Positions 1-7,609 of a DNA stretch of 64,000 nt are shown here, piece by piece. The notes below the pieces were generated by a model. It did not search any database and had not been told where the DNA came from. It saw only the letters and a list, made by a program, of their open reading frames with translations. The position numbers and the translations under genes were made by a program. Origin of the DNA: Roseovarius mucosus DSM 17069 (GTDB taxonomy: Bacteria; Pseudomonadota; Alphaproteobacteria; Rhodobacterales; Rhodobacteraceae); assembly GCF_000768555.3 (NCBI RefSeq), contig NZ_KN293980.1, positions 282,947 to 346,946 on the forward strand, given 5' to 3'. The stretch's first letter is position 1; each line of letters starts with the position of its first letter.

Positions 1-1
1 G

Positions 2-1573
2 CCCGAGGATTTCGACCATTTCGAGCCGATCCTGGAAGCGGCGGTGAACCGGATGCCGATGCTGGCGGAGGCGGGAATTCACACCTTCTTTAACGGTCCG
101 GAAAGTTTTACCCCCGATGATGCCTATCATCTGGGGCTCTGCCCCGAGATGGACAATGTCTGGGTTGCCGCCGGGTTCAATTCCATCGGCATCCAGTCGG
201 CCGGGGGGGCGGGCCATGCGCTGTCGCTCTGGATGGATGCGGGAGAGCGGCCATTTGATCTGGGCGATGTGGATGTGGCGCGGATGCAGCCCTTTCAGGG
301 CAACAAGCGCTATTTGTTCGAGCGCTCCAAGGAAACCTTGGGTCTGCTCTATGCCGATCACTACCCCTACCGGCAAAAGGCCACGGCGCGCGGTGTGCGG
401 CGCACGCCGTTTCATGCGCAACTCTTGGCCCAAGGTGCTGTCATGGGTGAATTGGCGGGCTGGGAGCGGGCCAATTGGTATGCGGAGGCCGGGCAGGAGC
501 GGGAGTATCGCTATAGCTGGAAGCGGCAGAACTGGTTTGAGAACAGGGCGGCGGAGGTGCGGGCCATTCGCGGGGCCGTGGGCATGTACGATATGTCGAG
601 TTTCGGCAAGCTGCGGGTCGAGGGTCGCGACGCCGAGGCGTTTTTGAACCATGTCTGCGGGGCGGATATGTCGGTGGCGCCGGGACGGATCGTCTATACG
701 CAGTTCCTGAATGCCAAGGGCGGTATCGAGGCGGATGTGACGGTGACGCGGCTGAGCGAGACCGCCTATCTGGTGGTGACACCGGCGGCGACGCGGCTGG
801 CGGATGAAACATGGCTGCGGCGGCATGTGGGCGAGCGCGCGGTCGTGATCACCGATGTGACGGCGGGCGAGGGCGTGCTGGCCGTGATGGGGCCGAAGGC
901 GCGCGACCTCATGCGCGCGGTCTCGCCTGACGATTTCTCGAACGCTGCGCATCCCTTTGGCCATGCCCGGCAGATCGAGATCGGGATGGGTGTCGCGCGG
1001 GCGCATCGCGTGTCCTATGTGGGCGAGTTGGGATGGGAGATCTATGTGAGTGCCGATATGTGCGGCCATGTGTTCGAGGTGCTGCATGCGGCGGGGGCGG
1101 ACCACGGGCTGAAACTCTGCGGAATGCACGCGATGGACAGTTGCCGCATCGAAAAGGCGTTCCGGCATTTCGGCCATGACATCACCTGCGAGGATCACGT
1201 GTTGGAGGCGGGGCTTGGCTTTGCCGTGGCCACGGGCAAGGCCGATTTCATCGGGCGCGAGGCCGTTCTGGCCAAGCGCGAGGCGGGGTTGGAGCGGCGG
1301 TTGGTGCAGTTTCGCCTGACGGACCCCGAGCCGATGCTCTATCACAACGAGCCCTTGCTGAGGGACGGCGAGATCGTGGGCTATCTGAGTTCGGGCGCCT
1401 ATGGGCATCATCTGGGCGGTGCGATGGGCCTCGGCTATGTGCCTTGCAAGGGCGAGAGCGCGGAGCAGGTTCTGGCCTCAAGCTACGAGGTCGATGTGGC
1501 CGGGGTCAGGGTGAAGGCGGAGGCGTCGCTCAGGCCGATGTATGATCCCAGATCCGAGCGCGTGAAGGCGTGA
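2..1573 (+). CDS. FAD-dependent oxidoreductase with GcvT domain (dimethylglycine/sarcosine dehydrogenase-like), 5' truncated
   Basis: The reading frame is open from the first bases of the window, so the start lies upstream and only the last 523 or so residues are seen. The visible part begins in the C-terminal end of a DAO-type FAD domain (FNGPESFTPDD, then a GFNSIGIQSAGG segment), followed by the linker domain and a full GCV_T aminomethyltransferase domain (GAVGMYDMSSFGK onward) with its C-terminal barrel. This architecture belongs to dimethylglycine dehydrogenase, sarcosine dehydrogenase and related demethylases, which oxidise N-methyl groups and pass the one-carbon unit to tetrahydrofolate. 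Substrate cannot be fixed from this fragment. The carnitine-to-glycine-betaine genes at 27.5-35 kb make a betaine-derived substrate plausible (inference). Confidence 0.85.
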   Translation, partial: PEDFDHFEPILEAAVNRMPMLAEAGIHTFFNGPESFTPDDAYHLGLCPEMDNVWVAAGFNSIGIQSAGGAGHALSLWMDAGERPFDLGDVDVARMQPFQGNKRYLFERSKETLGLLYADHYPYRQKATARGVRRTPFHAQLLAQGAVMGELAGWERANWYAEAGQEREYRYSWKRQNWFENRAAEVRAIRGAVGMYDMSSFGKLRVEGRDAEAFLNHVCGADMSVAPGRIVYTQFLNAKGGIEADVTVTRLSETAYLVVTPAATRLADETWLRRHVGERAVVITDVTAGEGVLAVMGPKARDLMRAVSPDDFSNAAHPFGHARQIEIGMGVARAHRVSYVGELGWEIYVSADMCGHVFEVLHAAGADHGLKLCGMHAMDSCRIEKAFRHFGHDITCEDHVLEAGLGFAVATGKADFIGREAVLAKREAGLERRLVQFRLTDPEPMLYHNEPLLRDGEIVGYLSSGAYGHHLGGAMGLGYVPCKGESAEQVLASSYEVDVAGVRVKAEASLRPMYDPRSERVKA

Positions 1574-1578
1574 GCAGG

Positions 1579-1628
1579 GTGGGGGGCCAGCCCCCCACGC
1601 CCCCCGAGGTATTTCGGGCCAGATGAAT
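1579..1628 (+). repeat. Hairpin plus GAGGTATTT intergenic repeat
   Basis: A perfect 8-bp stem (GTGGGGGG / CCCCCCAC, loop CCAG, 1579-1598) is followed at once by CCCCCGAGGTATTTCGGG and CCAGATGAAT (1601-1628). The same hairpin-plus-core arrangement recurs at 30412-30472 and, inverted, at 30581-30630. It lies just after the stop codon of the upstream gene and may act as its terminator. Confidence 0.7.
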
Positions 1629-1670
1629 GTGGGAGTGGTCATGGCGGGGCGAGTCGTGTAAGGCGCGGCC

Positions 1671-2315
1671 ATGACTGATTATGATCCGCCGACCGATCCG
1701 CTTGAGGTGCTGCATGACGATCACGAGATCGTCGTGGTGAACAAGCCTGCGGGCCTCTTGAGTGTGCCGGGCAAGGGGGAGCATCTGGCCGATTGCCTGA
1801 TGGCGCGGGTGCGCGATGTGTTTCCCACCGCGCTCTTGGTGCATCGGCTGGACCGCGATACGTCCGGCGTGATGATCTTTGCGCTGACGCCGCATGCGCA
1901 GCGGCATCTGGGGCTGCAATTCGAGAAGCGGCAGGTGCGCAAGACCTATGTGGCGCGGGTCTGGGGGCGGATGGAGCCGGAAACCGGCGTGGTCGATCTG
2001 CCGCTCATCGTGGATTGGCCCAACCGCCCGTTGCAAAAGGTCTGTCACGAGACCGGGCGCGCGGCCTTGACCGAATGGCGGGTGCTGCGCGCAGGCGACG
2101 AGGAGAGCCGGGTGCGGCTGAGCCCCAAGACCGGGCGGAGCCATCAGTTGCGGGTGCATATGCTGGCGCTGGGCCATGTGATTTTGGGAGATCCGCTCTA
2201 TGCGAGCGGGGCGGCGCGGGATTTTCCGCGCCTGATGCTGCATTCCGAGGAATTGCGGCTGCGGCATCCCGATGGCGGGGCCGGCGTCAAGTTTCGGGCG
2301 GCGGTGCCGTTCTGA
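1671..2315 (+). CDS. RluA-family pseudouridine synthase
   Basis: A 214-residue RluA-type synthase that would isomerise uridine to pseudouridine in rRNA and/or tRNA. The catalytic motif HRLDRDTSG is present near residue 60 with the essential Asp, and the family segments VVNKPAGLLSVPG, KTYVARVWG and GRSHQLRVHM occur in the expected order. There is no N-terminal S4 domain, so it resembles the short RluA (23S U746 / tRNA U32) group rather than RluC or RluD. It sits alone between a repeat element and a convergent PRC-barrel gene. Exact target site is not decidable from sequence. Confidence 0.9.
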   Translation: MTDYDPPTDPLEVLHDDHEIVVVNKPAGLLSVPGKGEHLADCLMARVRDVFPTALLVHRLDRDTSGVMIFALTPHAQRHLGLQFEKRQVRKTYVARVWGRMEPETGVVDLPLIVDWPNRPLQKVCHETGRAALTEWRVLRAGDEESRVRLSPKTGRSHQLRVHMLALGHVILGDPLYASGAARDFPRLMLHSEELRLRHPDGGAGVKFRAAVPF

Positions 2316-2430
2316 GGCCGATGTGGGTCACGGTGTGACATAGCTCCAATGCGGTGGCCAGATGCGCCGCCCGTCGATGAATCGGCCCCGCTTGGGTTTC
2401 GCGTGAACACGGTTTATGAAGGCCTCCGCG

Positions 2431-2464
2431 TCAAGAAAAAGGGCCGGGCAAAGATGCCCGGCCC
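2431..2464 (-). terminator. Rho-independent terminator of the PRC-barrel gene
   Basis: A perfect 10-bp stem, GGGCCGGGCA / TGCCCGGCCC with loop AAGA (2441-2464), is followed on the minus strand by a T tract (complement of AAGAAAAA at 2433-2440). It lies 27 bases past the stop of the gene at 2491-2997. Confidence 0.8.
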
Positions 2465-2490
2465 GATCAAGAGAGGATGTTGCGAGGGGG

Positions 2491-2997
2491 TTAACCTTGC
2501 CATTCTTTCATGGTCTCGAAGTCCCCGACCGTGAGGCTGGTCGTGGCTTGGATGGACGACGTCACGCTGTCCGCGTCATGGCTGAGGGTGATGTCGTCAA
2601 AGTCTACGGCGACCGGCTTTTCGCCCAGCCCGAGAAAGCCGCCAACATCGACGATCACATGCTCGACCTGACCATCATCGGTCACGACAATGTCCGAGAT
2701 TTCGCCGACATGCTCGTCTGCGCTGTCATAGAGTGCCACGCCTTGAAGATCCTCGGCGGTGAGGGCCGCGCGCTCGTCGCCGGACAGTTCCGGCATGGTT
2801 GCGGCGTCGGCAGTGGTGGTTGTGTCCGCCGTGGATCCAGCGTTGGCCTCTGGGTTCGCCTTGGTCCCCGACTGGCCGGTGGTCATGTCAGAGGACTCGG
2901 TCGCGCTTGGGGCGGTCTGATCGGTGGTGTCCGACTGCGCCAGAACCGGCATTGCGCTGAGTGCGACGATTGCGGTGGTTGCGAGAATGCGTTTCAT
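2491..2997 (-). CDS. Exported PRC-barrel domain protein
   Basis: A 168-residue protein with a clear Sec signal peptide (MKRILATTAIVALSAMPVLA, cleavage after ALA). A low-complexity Ser/Thr/Asp-rich linker to about residue 70 precedes a PRC-barrel domain (GVALYDSADEHVGEISDIVV and VIVDVGGFLGLGEKPVAV). PRC-barrels occur as small adaptor modules in RNA-processing, photosynthetic and envelope proteins. Exported versions with acidic linkers are common in alphaproteobacteria and have no firm function. A degenerate EcfG-like promoter lies upstream, and the neighbours are stress genes, so an envelope stress role is possible (inference). Confidence 0.85.
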   Translation of the reverse strand: MKRILATTAIVALSAMPVLAQSDTTDQTAPSATESSDMTTGQSGTKANPEANAGSTADTTTTADAATMPELSGDERAALTAEDLQGVALYDSADEHVGEISDIVVTDDGQVEHVIVDVGGFLGLGEKPVAVDFDDITLSHDADSVTSSIQATTSLTVGDFETMKEWQG

Positions 2998-3058
2998 GGA
3001 TGAGCTCCTTTGTCCTGCATTGATGAGAGGCCGCAGAGAGGCGGCCCTCTGTCAATCC

Positions 3059-3083
3059 AACCGTCAGAGGCGCGCAAGGTTTC
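3059..3083 (-). promoter_or_regulatory. Degenerate EcfG-type promoter candidate
   Basis: On the minus strand the sequence reads GAAAC-N16-GGTT, two mismatches from GGAAC-N16-CGTT but with the same spacing as the perfect copies in this region. It points at the PRC-barrel gene 62 bases downstream. Weak evidence. Confidence 0.3.
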
Positions 3084-3116
3084 AAAAAATGGTCAAAATA
3101 TACTTGTGAACCTGAA

Positions 3117-3141
3117 GGAACTTTGACGGCTGTCGCGCGTT
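3117..3141 (+). promoter_or_regulatory. EcfG (general stress) promoter for PLDc_N gene
   Basis: Exact GGAAC (3117-3121), 16-base spacer, CGTT (3138-3141), the consensus of alphaproteobacterial EcfG sigma factors. It is 84 bases upstream of the ATG at 3226. Confidence 0.8.
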
Positions 3142-3225
3142 TTCCGGTGACGTGCCCCCGCCTGCTGCGGGCTGGCCTCTGCGGGGTCCAGATGTGGCGC
3201 GCCCTGCAAGATTGGAGTTTGGAAC

Positions 3226-3411
3226 ATGCTTGAGATTACTGGCATTGGCGGGATCATTCTGTTGATCCTCGATATTTGGGCTATCATCTCTGTTGTGGGG
3301 TCGGGGGCGACCACGGGCAAGAAGGTGCTTTGGGTGGTGTTGGTCCTGTTGCTGCCGCTTTTGGGCTTTATTCTGTGGCTCTTGTTCGGGCCGCGCTCTG
3401 GTCGGGTGTAA
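3226..3411 (+). CDS. Small PLDc_N-type inner-membrane protein
   Basis: A 61-residue, almost entirely hydrophobic protein with two transmembrane helices (about residues 6-26 and 34-53) separated by a short SGATTGKK loop and ending FGPRSGR. The hairpin and the terminal G-P-R match the PLDc_N (phospholipase D/transposase N-terminal-like) family, which precedes cardiolipin synthase domains or occurs alone. It lies upstream of a soluble PLD enzyme that lacks such a membrane anchor, and both have perfect EcfG promoters. The two may act together in phospholipid remodelling under stress (inference). Confidence 0.8.
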   Translation: MLEITGIGGIILLILDIWAIISVVGSGATTGKKVLWVVLVLLLPLLGFILWLLFGPRSGRV

Positions 3412-3469
3412 TGCCGTCCTTGTGCCAAGGCCGAGGGCATCTCGTCTTTGGTGTCGTCGCGCTTTTCAG

Positions 3470-3494
3470 GGAACCGAACGGGGGAAGGCGCGTT
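3470..3494 (+). promoter_or_regulatory. EcfG (general stress) promoter for phospholipase D gene
   Basis: Exact GGAAC (3470-3474), N16, CGTT (3491-3494). A start near 3500 would give a leader of roughly 180 bases before the ATG at 3682. Confidence 0.78.
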
Positions 3495-3504
3495 ACAAGA
3501 CCAT

Positions 3505-3624
3505 GGTCAGCGTGATGCGCTGACCGTCCGGAGCCTGACTGTCATCCCCCAGATGCAAGCCAAGCTCTGCCGCACCCGGCCCGTGTCCCTGGGGTGCGTG
3601 CCCCCGCCTGTCCCGGCGGGGGCA
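3505..3624 (+). promoter_or_regulatory. Structured 5' leader with two hairpins ahead of phospholipase D
   Basis: Two perfect inverted repeats lie between the EcfG promoter and the start codon: GGTCAGCG/CGCTGACC with a 5-base loop (3505-3525), and TGCCCCCGCC/GGCGGGGGCA with a 6-base loop (3599-3624). Neither is followed by a T run. The 14-mer CGTGCCCCCGCCTG at 3597 also occurs at 3151 in the leader of the preceding gene. Role unknown. Confidence 0.5.
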
Positions 3625-3681
3625 TTTACGACAGATCGTCCGGGAGACCGGCCTTGGATTCAACCTCTGATCGGCAGGACC

Positions 3682-5259
3682 ATGACCCAGAGCAGGCCCG
3701 CGCAGGGTGATACAGCGGCAGATGCGATCACAGACCTCAAGGTTCTGATTACCGCGGAAGAGGCGTATCCGGCTTTGGAGCGCGCCTTTTTGCAGGCGCA
3801 AACCGAGATTTCGGCCTGTTTCCGGGTGTTTGACCTGCGGACGCGATTGCGCTCTGCCGAGGCGCGCGCAATCGGTGCCACGTGGTTTGATCTTTTCGTT
3901 CACACGCTTGATCGCGGGGTGTCGATCCGTCTGCTGGTCTCCGATTTCGATCCGATCGCGGCGGTGCATCTGCACCGGTTGGCATGGCAAACCCTGCGTC
4001 AAATCGCGGCGGTACGGGAAATGGCGCAGCCAGAGGCGCGGCTCGACTTTACCGTGGCGCTGCATGAGGCCAAGAGCGGGCTATTGCCGCGCGTGCTGTT
4101 CTATCCGTTGGTGCGGATGAAACTCCGCGAGATGGTGGACCGCTGGTGCCACATGACCAAACCGCAACGCGAGCGGTTCCGGGTCGAGACGCCGCGCTTG
4201 CGCAGCCTTTGCCGTGTGGATGCGCGGGATCAGCTCTGTTTTCCGCTGCGGTTGATGGACCTGCACCCGGCGACGCATCATCAGAAGCTGGCGGTGTTCG
4301 ACCGCCGTCTGGTTTATATCGGCGGTCTCGATCTTAATGAGCGGCGGTATGATACCAAGCGCCATCGCCAAGAGCCGCACCAGACCTGGCATGATGTGCA
4401 GGTTCTTGCGACGGGCCCGGTTGCCGAGGCAGCACAGGCACATCTGGAGGGGTTTCTGGCGGCGGTTGCGCGTAAATCCGCGCCGCCGCCCTCTGTGCCG
4501 GGATTTTTGCGCACGCTGTCGCGCCGCCGGTTGAGCGCGCCGATGCGGTTGTCACCGCATACGGTGCTGCGCGAGATAGAGCGCGCGCATATCGCGGCGA
4601 TCGCCAAGGCGGAGCGGCTGATTTATCTGGAAACGCAGTATTTTAGGTATGTGCCGCTGGCGCGGGCCTTGGCGCGGCGGGCCCGGCAATGCCCGGACCT
4701 GCGCCTGATCCTTGTGCTGCCAGCGGCCCCTGAGGAGGTGGCGTTTTCGAGTGATCCGGGGCTGGATGGGCGGTTTGGCGAGCATCAGCAGGCGCGCGCG
4801 CTGGCCTATCTCAAGGCGGCGTTCGGGCCTGAGCGGTTGGTGATCGCGTCGCCGGTGCAGCCACGCGCCAGCGACAGCGCCGCGCGTGATGCGCTGGAGG
4901 GCGCGCCGCTGATCTATGTGCATTCCAAGGTTTCGATCTTTGATGAGGCGGAGGCGATAGTTTCTTCTGCCAATCTCAACGGACGCAGCATGAGATGGGA
5001 CACCGAAGCGGGGCTGCATGTAACCCGGAGCGATCAGGTGGCCGAGCTTCGGGCAAGGGTCATGGGCTGTTGGTTGCCAAAGGAGGCGGATGCATCGTTT
5101 CTGGATCTCGAAACGGCCTTTGGTGCGTGGCAGGACATGGTCGGTGGAAATAGTGTGTTGCCGCCCCGGCATCGTGCGGGATTTCTGGTGGATTACGATT
5201 CCGATGTTGCCAAGGCGATTGCCATGCCCTTGCCGGGCATGCCCGAAGAGGTGGTTTAA
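3682..5259 (+). CDS. Phospholipase D / cardiolipin synthase-like protein
   Basis: A 525-residue PLD-superfamily protein. Both HKD catalytic motifs are visible: HHQKLAVFD followed by YIGGLDLNERRYD at about residue 199, and HSKVSIFD with SSANLNGRS at about residue 414. This predicts transphosphatidylation or hydrolysis of phospholipids through a phosphohistidine. No signal peptide or membrane helix is seen. The ATG at 3682 was chosen because upstream in-frame codons would run through the EcfG promoter and leader hairpins. The stop overlaps the stop of the convergent AI-2E permease gene. Its perfect EcfG promoter indicates induction in the general stress response. Confidence 0.88.
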   Translation: MTQSRPAQGDTAADAITDLKVLITAEEAYPALERAFLQAQTEISACFRVFDLRTRLRSAEARAIGATWFDLFVHTLDRGVSIRLLVSDFDPIAAVHLHRLAWQTLRQIAAVREMAQPEARLDFTVALHEAKSGLLPRVLFYPLVRMKLREMVDRWCHMTKPQRERFRVETPRLRSLCRVDARDQLCFPLRLMDLHPATHHQKLAVFDRRLVYIGGLDLNERRYDTKRHRQEPHQTWHDVQVLATGPVAEAAQAHLEGFLAAVARKSAPPPSVPGFLRTLSRRRLSAPMRLSPHTVLREIERAHIAAIAKAERLIYLETQYFRYVPLARALARRARQCPDLRLILVLPAAPEEVAFSSDPGLDGRFGEHQQARALAYLKAAFGPERLVIASPVQPRASDSAARDALEGAPLIYVHSKVSIFDEAEAIVSSANLNGRSMRWDTEAGLHVTRSDQVAELRARVMGCWLPKEADASFLDLETAFGAWQDMVGGNSVLPPRHRAGFLVDYDSDVAKAIAMPLPGMPEEVV

Positions 5260-6311
5260 GGCCCGCTCTCGTGTGGTTTGCCGTCAACTGCGAAGATGTC
5301 GAGCAGGGCCAGGGCGATGACCAGAACCGGAATGGCGATGATGCCGCCAATGGGACCCCACAGCCAGAGCCAGAATACCAGCGATACGAAGATCAGGAGC
5401 GGGTTTACAGAAATGTGGCGTCCGACGAGGGCGGGCGTTGCGAACTGGGCCTCAAGCATGTTGAGCGCCAGAAAGATCGCAGGCGGCGCCAGAACCATCA
5501 GGTCGTCAAAGGCCACGATGCCCGCCACGAGCAGCCCCGCAGTTACGGTCATTGGCCCCACGTAGAGCACGAAATTAAGCAAGGCCGCGACCATGGCCCA
5601 GACGAAAGGCCCCGGCAGGTTGATCAGCAAGAGCGCCCCGCCCAAGGCCGCGCCAAGGCCGGCATTTATACTGGAAATCGCGAGAAAATAGCGGGCCACC
5701 AGCCGCTCGGCATTGGTAAAACGGCGGAGAAGGTCGGCGGTATCGTCCGGAGTGCCGATCCAGAGCGACAGCCACGCATACATGCCTTTACGGGTCAGCA
5801 AAAAGAAGAAAAGCGTGCCGCAAAAGACCAGCACCTGCGCCAGAACCAGAGGGGCCATGAAGAGCGCACTTGTGATACTTGGTATGCTGCCGCCTTCTCC
5901 GGTGTCCTTTGCGGGGTTTGGAGCGGCCCCAAGTGCGGCCTCGACCTCTCGGTTGATTTCTTGCAGGCCGCGAATGAGGTTGCTGAATTCTGCGATGATC
6001 GAGCGGAGTTCGTATTGGATGCGCGGCAGTTCTTCGGCGATCTGCCAGATCACGGGTTCGGCCAGGATGGCGAGGATGCCAATGGCCGAGACCCCGAGGA
6101 TCAACACGGTCGAGGCGGCAAGACCTGGGGAAAAGCCGATCCGTTCGAAGACATCCGTGACAGGGGCGAGCATGACCCCGGTGACGATGGCCAAGGTCAT
6201 CGGTGCGAAGATATCAGCGCCGATCTTGAGGGCGGCAAAGCTTAGGATGAGTGCGATCACGATCACCGCCATGCGAAGAGTCGGATCATCGTTGACGGAT
6301 AATCTGTGCAT
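5256..6311 (-). CDS. AI-2E family transporter (PerM-like permease)
   Basis: A 351-residue polytopic membrane protein with about eight hydrophobic segments and the late motif WGPIGGIIAIPVLVIA typical of the AI-2E/PerM (UPF0118) family. Members export small molecules or act as Na+/H+ antiporters; substrate here is unknown. The EcfG promoter at 6321-6345 ends only 9 bases before the first ATG (6311), so that start would be almost leaderless. The alternative is Met14 at 6272 (TLRMAVIVIAL), immediately before the first membrane helix. The 3' end overlaps the phospholipase D stop by four bases. Confidence 0.85.
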   Translation of the reverse strand: MHRLSVNDDPTLRMAVIVIALILSFAALKIGADIFAPMTLAIVTGVMLAPVTDVFERIGFSPGLAASTVLILGVSAIGILAILAEPVIWQIAEELPRIQYELRSIIAEFSNLIRGLQEINREVEAALGAAPNPAKDTGEGGSIPSITSALFMAPLVLAQVLVFCGTLFFFLLTRKGMYAWLSLWIGTPDDTADLLRRFTNAERLVARYFLAISSINAGLGAALGGALLLINLPGPFVWAMVAALLNFVLYVGPMTVTAGLLVAGIVAFDDLMVLAPPAIFLALNMLEAQFATPALVGRHISVNPLLIFVSLVFWLWLWGPIGGIIAIPVLVIALALLDIFAVDGKPHESGP

Positions 6312-6320
6312 GACGATGAG

Positions 6321-6345
6321 AACGCATGAGCGCGCGATTGGTTCC
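6321..6345 (-). promoter_or_regulatory. EcfG (general stress) promoter for AI-2E transporter gene
   Basis: The minus strand reads GGAAC (6345-6341), N16, CGTT (6324-6321), an exact match. It lies immediately upstream of the permease start. Confidence 0.75.
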
Positions 6346-6375
6346 GTGGCGCAGGAAATTGACCCTGTGACGGTG

Positions 6376-7107
6376 TTAGATCAGCGGGCGGGTCATTGGC
6401 GTGCGGTCGCGGTCAAGTTGCGCAATAGCGCAAAGACGGTCACGGTCATGGACCGTCAGACGACCGTTCTGCCATGTGGCGGCCCCCTGTTCGCGCAGGC
6501 GTTTGAGCATCTTGTTGACATGCACCACCGAGAGGCCAAGTGCGTCGGCGAGATCCTGTTGCCGGTAGGGCAGGGGCATGTCCGCGCCACGGGTCAGGCC
6601 AATCGCCGCGCCGCGATCGAAGAGACGCACAAAGGCGCGCGCGATGCGCTCGATCCCGCTCATATGCCCGAGGATCGCGAGGCTCTCGCCCAGGAGGTGC
6701 TCTTCGACGGCGGCAATCCAGGTCAGGTCATAGGCGCGGTCGGGATGGTCGCGAAAGAGCGCCCAGAGGCGTTTGCGGTCAAAGACGCAGAGTTTCATAT
6801 CTGTTGTCGCCTCGACGGAATGTTGCATTTCCTGCATCACCCCCGCTTGTAACCCGATGAAATCGCCGGGCATCACGAAGTTGATGACTTGTCGTTCGCC
6901 CGAGAGCAGGGTCTTGTAGCGCAGGCCCATGCCGCGCAGGGCGGTGTAGAGCTGCGGGCTGTTGGAGGCCTCCATCATCAGGGTGGAGCCGCCTTCAACC
7001 TCAAGCTCGCCGGTTTTGAAACCCTGCATGAAGGCCACCTCAGTGTCCGTCATTGGCGCAAAGATGGCGCGGCTGCGCAGCGGGCAATTCTGACAATCTG
7101 TAACCAT
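6376..7107 (-). CDS. Crp/Fnr-family transcriptional regulator
   Basis: A 243-residue regulator with an N-terminal cyclic-nucleotide-binding-type barrel (LLSGERQVINFVMPGDFIGL, about residues 60-110) and a C-terminal winged helix (RQQDLADALGLSVVHVNKML). The recognition helix VVHVNKMLKRL differs from the E-SR type of Fnr. Two N-terminal cysteines (TDCQNCPLR) are present, but the four needed for an Fnr iron-sulfur cluster are not, so an oxygen-sensing cluster is unlikely. I chose Met9 of the longest frame (7107): a near-consensus EcfG promoter at 7137-7161 would start transcription around 7130. Target genes are unknown. Confidence 0.85.
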   Translation of the reverse strand: MVTDCQNCPLRSRAIFAPMTDTEVAFMQGFKTGELEVEGGSTLMMEASNSPQLYTALRGMGLRYKTLLSGERQVINFVMPGDFIGLQAGVMQEMQHSVEATTDMKLCVFDRKRLWALFRDHPDRAYDLTWIAAVEEHLLGESLAILGHMSGIERIARAFVRLFDRGAAIGLTRGADMPLPYRQQDLADALGLSVVHVNKMLKRLREQGAATWQNGRLTVHDRDRLCAIAQLDRDRTPMTRPLI

Positions 7108-7136
7108 GCGAAAACTCCGTCGAGATGTCATAGTTT

Positions 7137-7161
7137 AATGCAGAAGGTCGGATTATGTTCC
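7137..7161 (-). promoter_or_regulatory. Near-consensus EcfG promoter for the Crp/Fnr gene
   Basis: The minus strand reads GGAAC-N16-CATT: perfect -35, exact spacing and one mismatch in the -10 (CATT for CGTT). It favours the downstream start at 7107 for the regulator. Confidence 0.45.
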
Positions 7162-7189
7162 AGAATGAGGGATGTTTGGACCTGATACG

Positions 7190-7585
7190 ATGAAAGAGCC
7201 CCTTATGCCCTATGATGAGACGACGCAGCCGGAGCCGCCGGTCTATATCGTCTTGGACAGCAACATATTGATTGCAGAGGATCTTTGTGGCGCGCTTCAG
7301 GCAGTGGGCCCCTGTCGTGTTCTCAATGTGCCGCACCCGGATGAGTTGATTCGCGTGCTCGACGGAGAGGCGCGTATTTCGGCGGCGTTTCTTGAAATGC
7401 GTTATGATCAGGTGGTGGAGGCGGCGCTTGACCGCGCGCTCGCCCGGCGGGGTGCACGGATCGTGCTGACCATGGGCGAAGACGACGAGATCAAAGTTGC
7501 CAAGCAAGGCTGGGCCATGCTTGTGCGTCCCTTTACCGATGACATGGTGCGCGGTGTGTTGCCCCCCTTGGTCAAGGGTGCGTGA
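7190..7585 (+). CDS. Degenerate receiver-like (pseudo-response-regulator) protein
   Basis: A protein of about 131 residues with a CheY-like alternation of strands and helices but altered active-site positions. VYIVLDSNILIAEDL resembles strand 1 and helix 1. The strand expected to carry the phosphoacceptor Asp reads ISAAFLEMRYD. The usual Thr/Ser strand reads IVLTMGEDDE, and the conserved Lys-Pro is replaced by VRPFTDDMV. It therefore looks like a receiver that may not be phosphorylated. Starts at 7172, 7190 and 7205 are all possible and none has a strong ribosome binding site. It is divergent from the Crp/Fnr gene and lies in the stress island. Function unknown. Confidence 0.6.
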   Translation: MKEPLMPYDETTQPEPPVYIVLDSNILIAEDLCGALQAVGPCRVLNVPHPDELIRVLDGEARISAAFLEMRYDQVVEAALDRALARRGARIVLTMGEDDEIKVAKQGWAMLVRPFTDDMVRGVLPPLVKGA

Positions 7586-7609
7586 CGCGCTGAGGTCTGG
7601 TAAAGGGTC

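Noticed and set aside
5271..6245. A 324-codon plus-strand open frame across the AI-2E permease.
   Set aside because: Charged low-complexity translation; the minus strand is a typical polytopic permease with an EcfG promoter.
6376..7107. An oxygen-sensing Fnr-type [4Fe-4S] regulator.
   Set aside because: Only two N-terminal cysteines are present and the recognition helix is not of the Fnr E-SR type.
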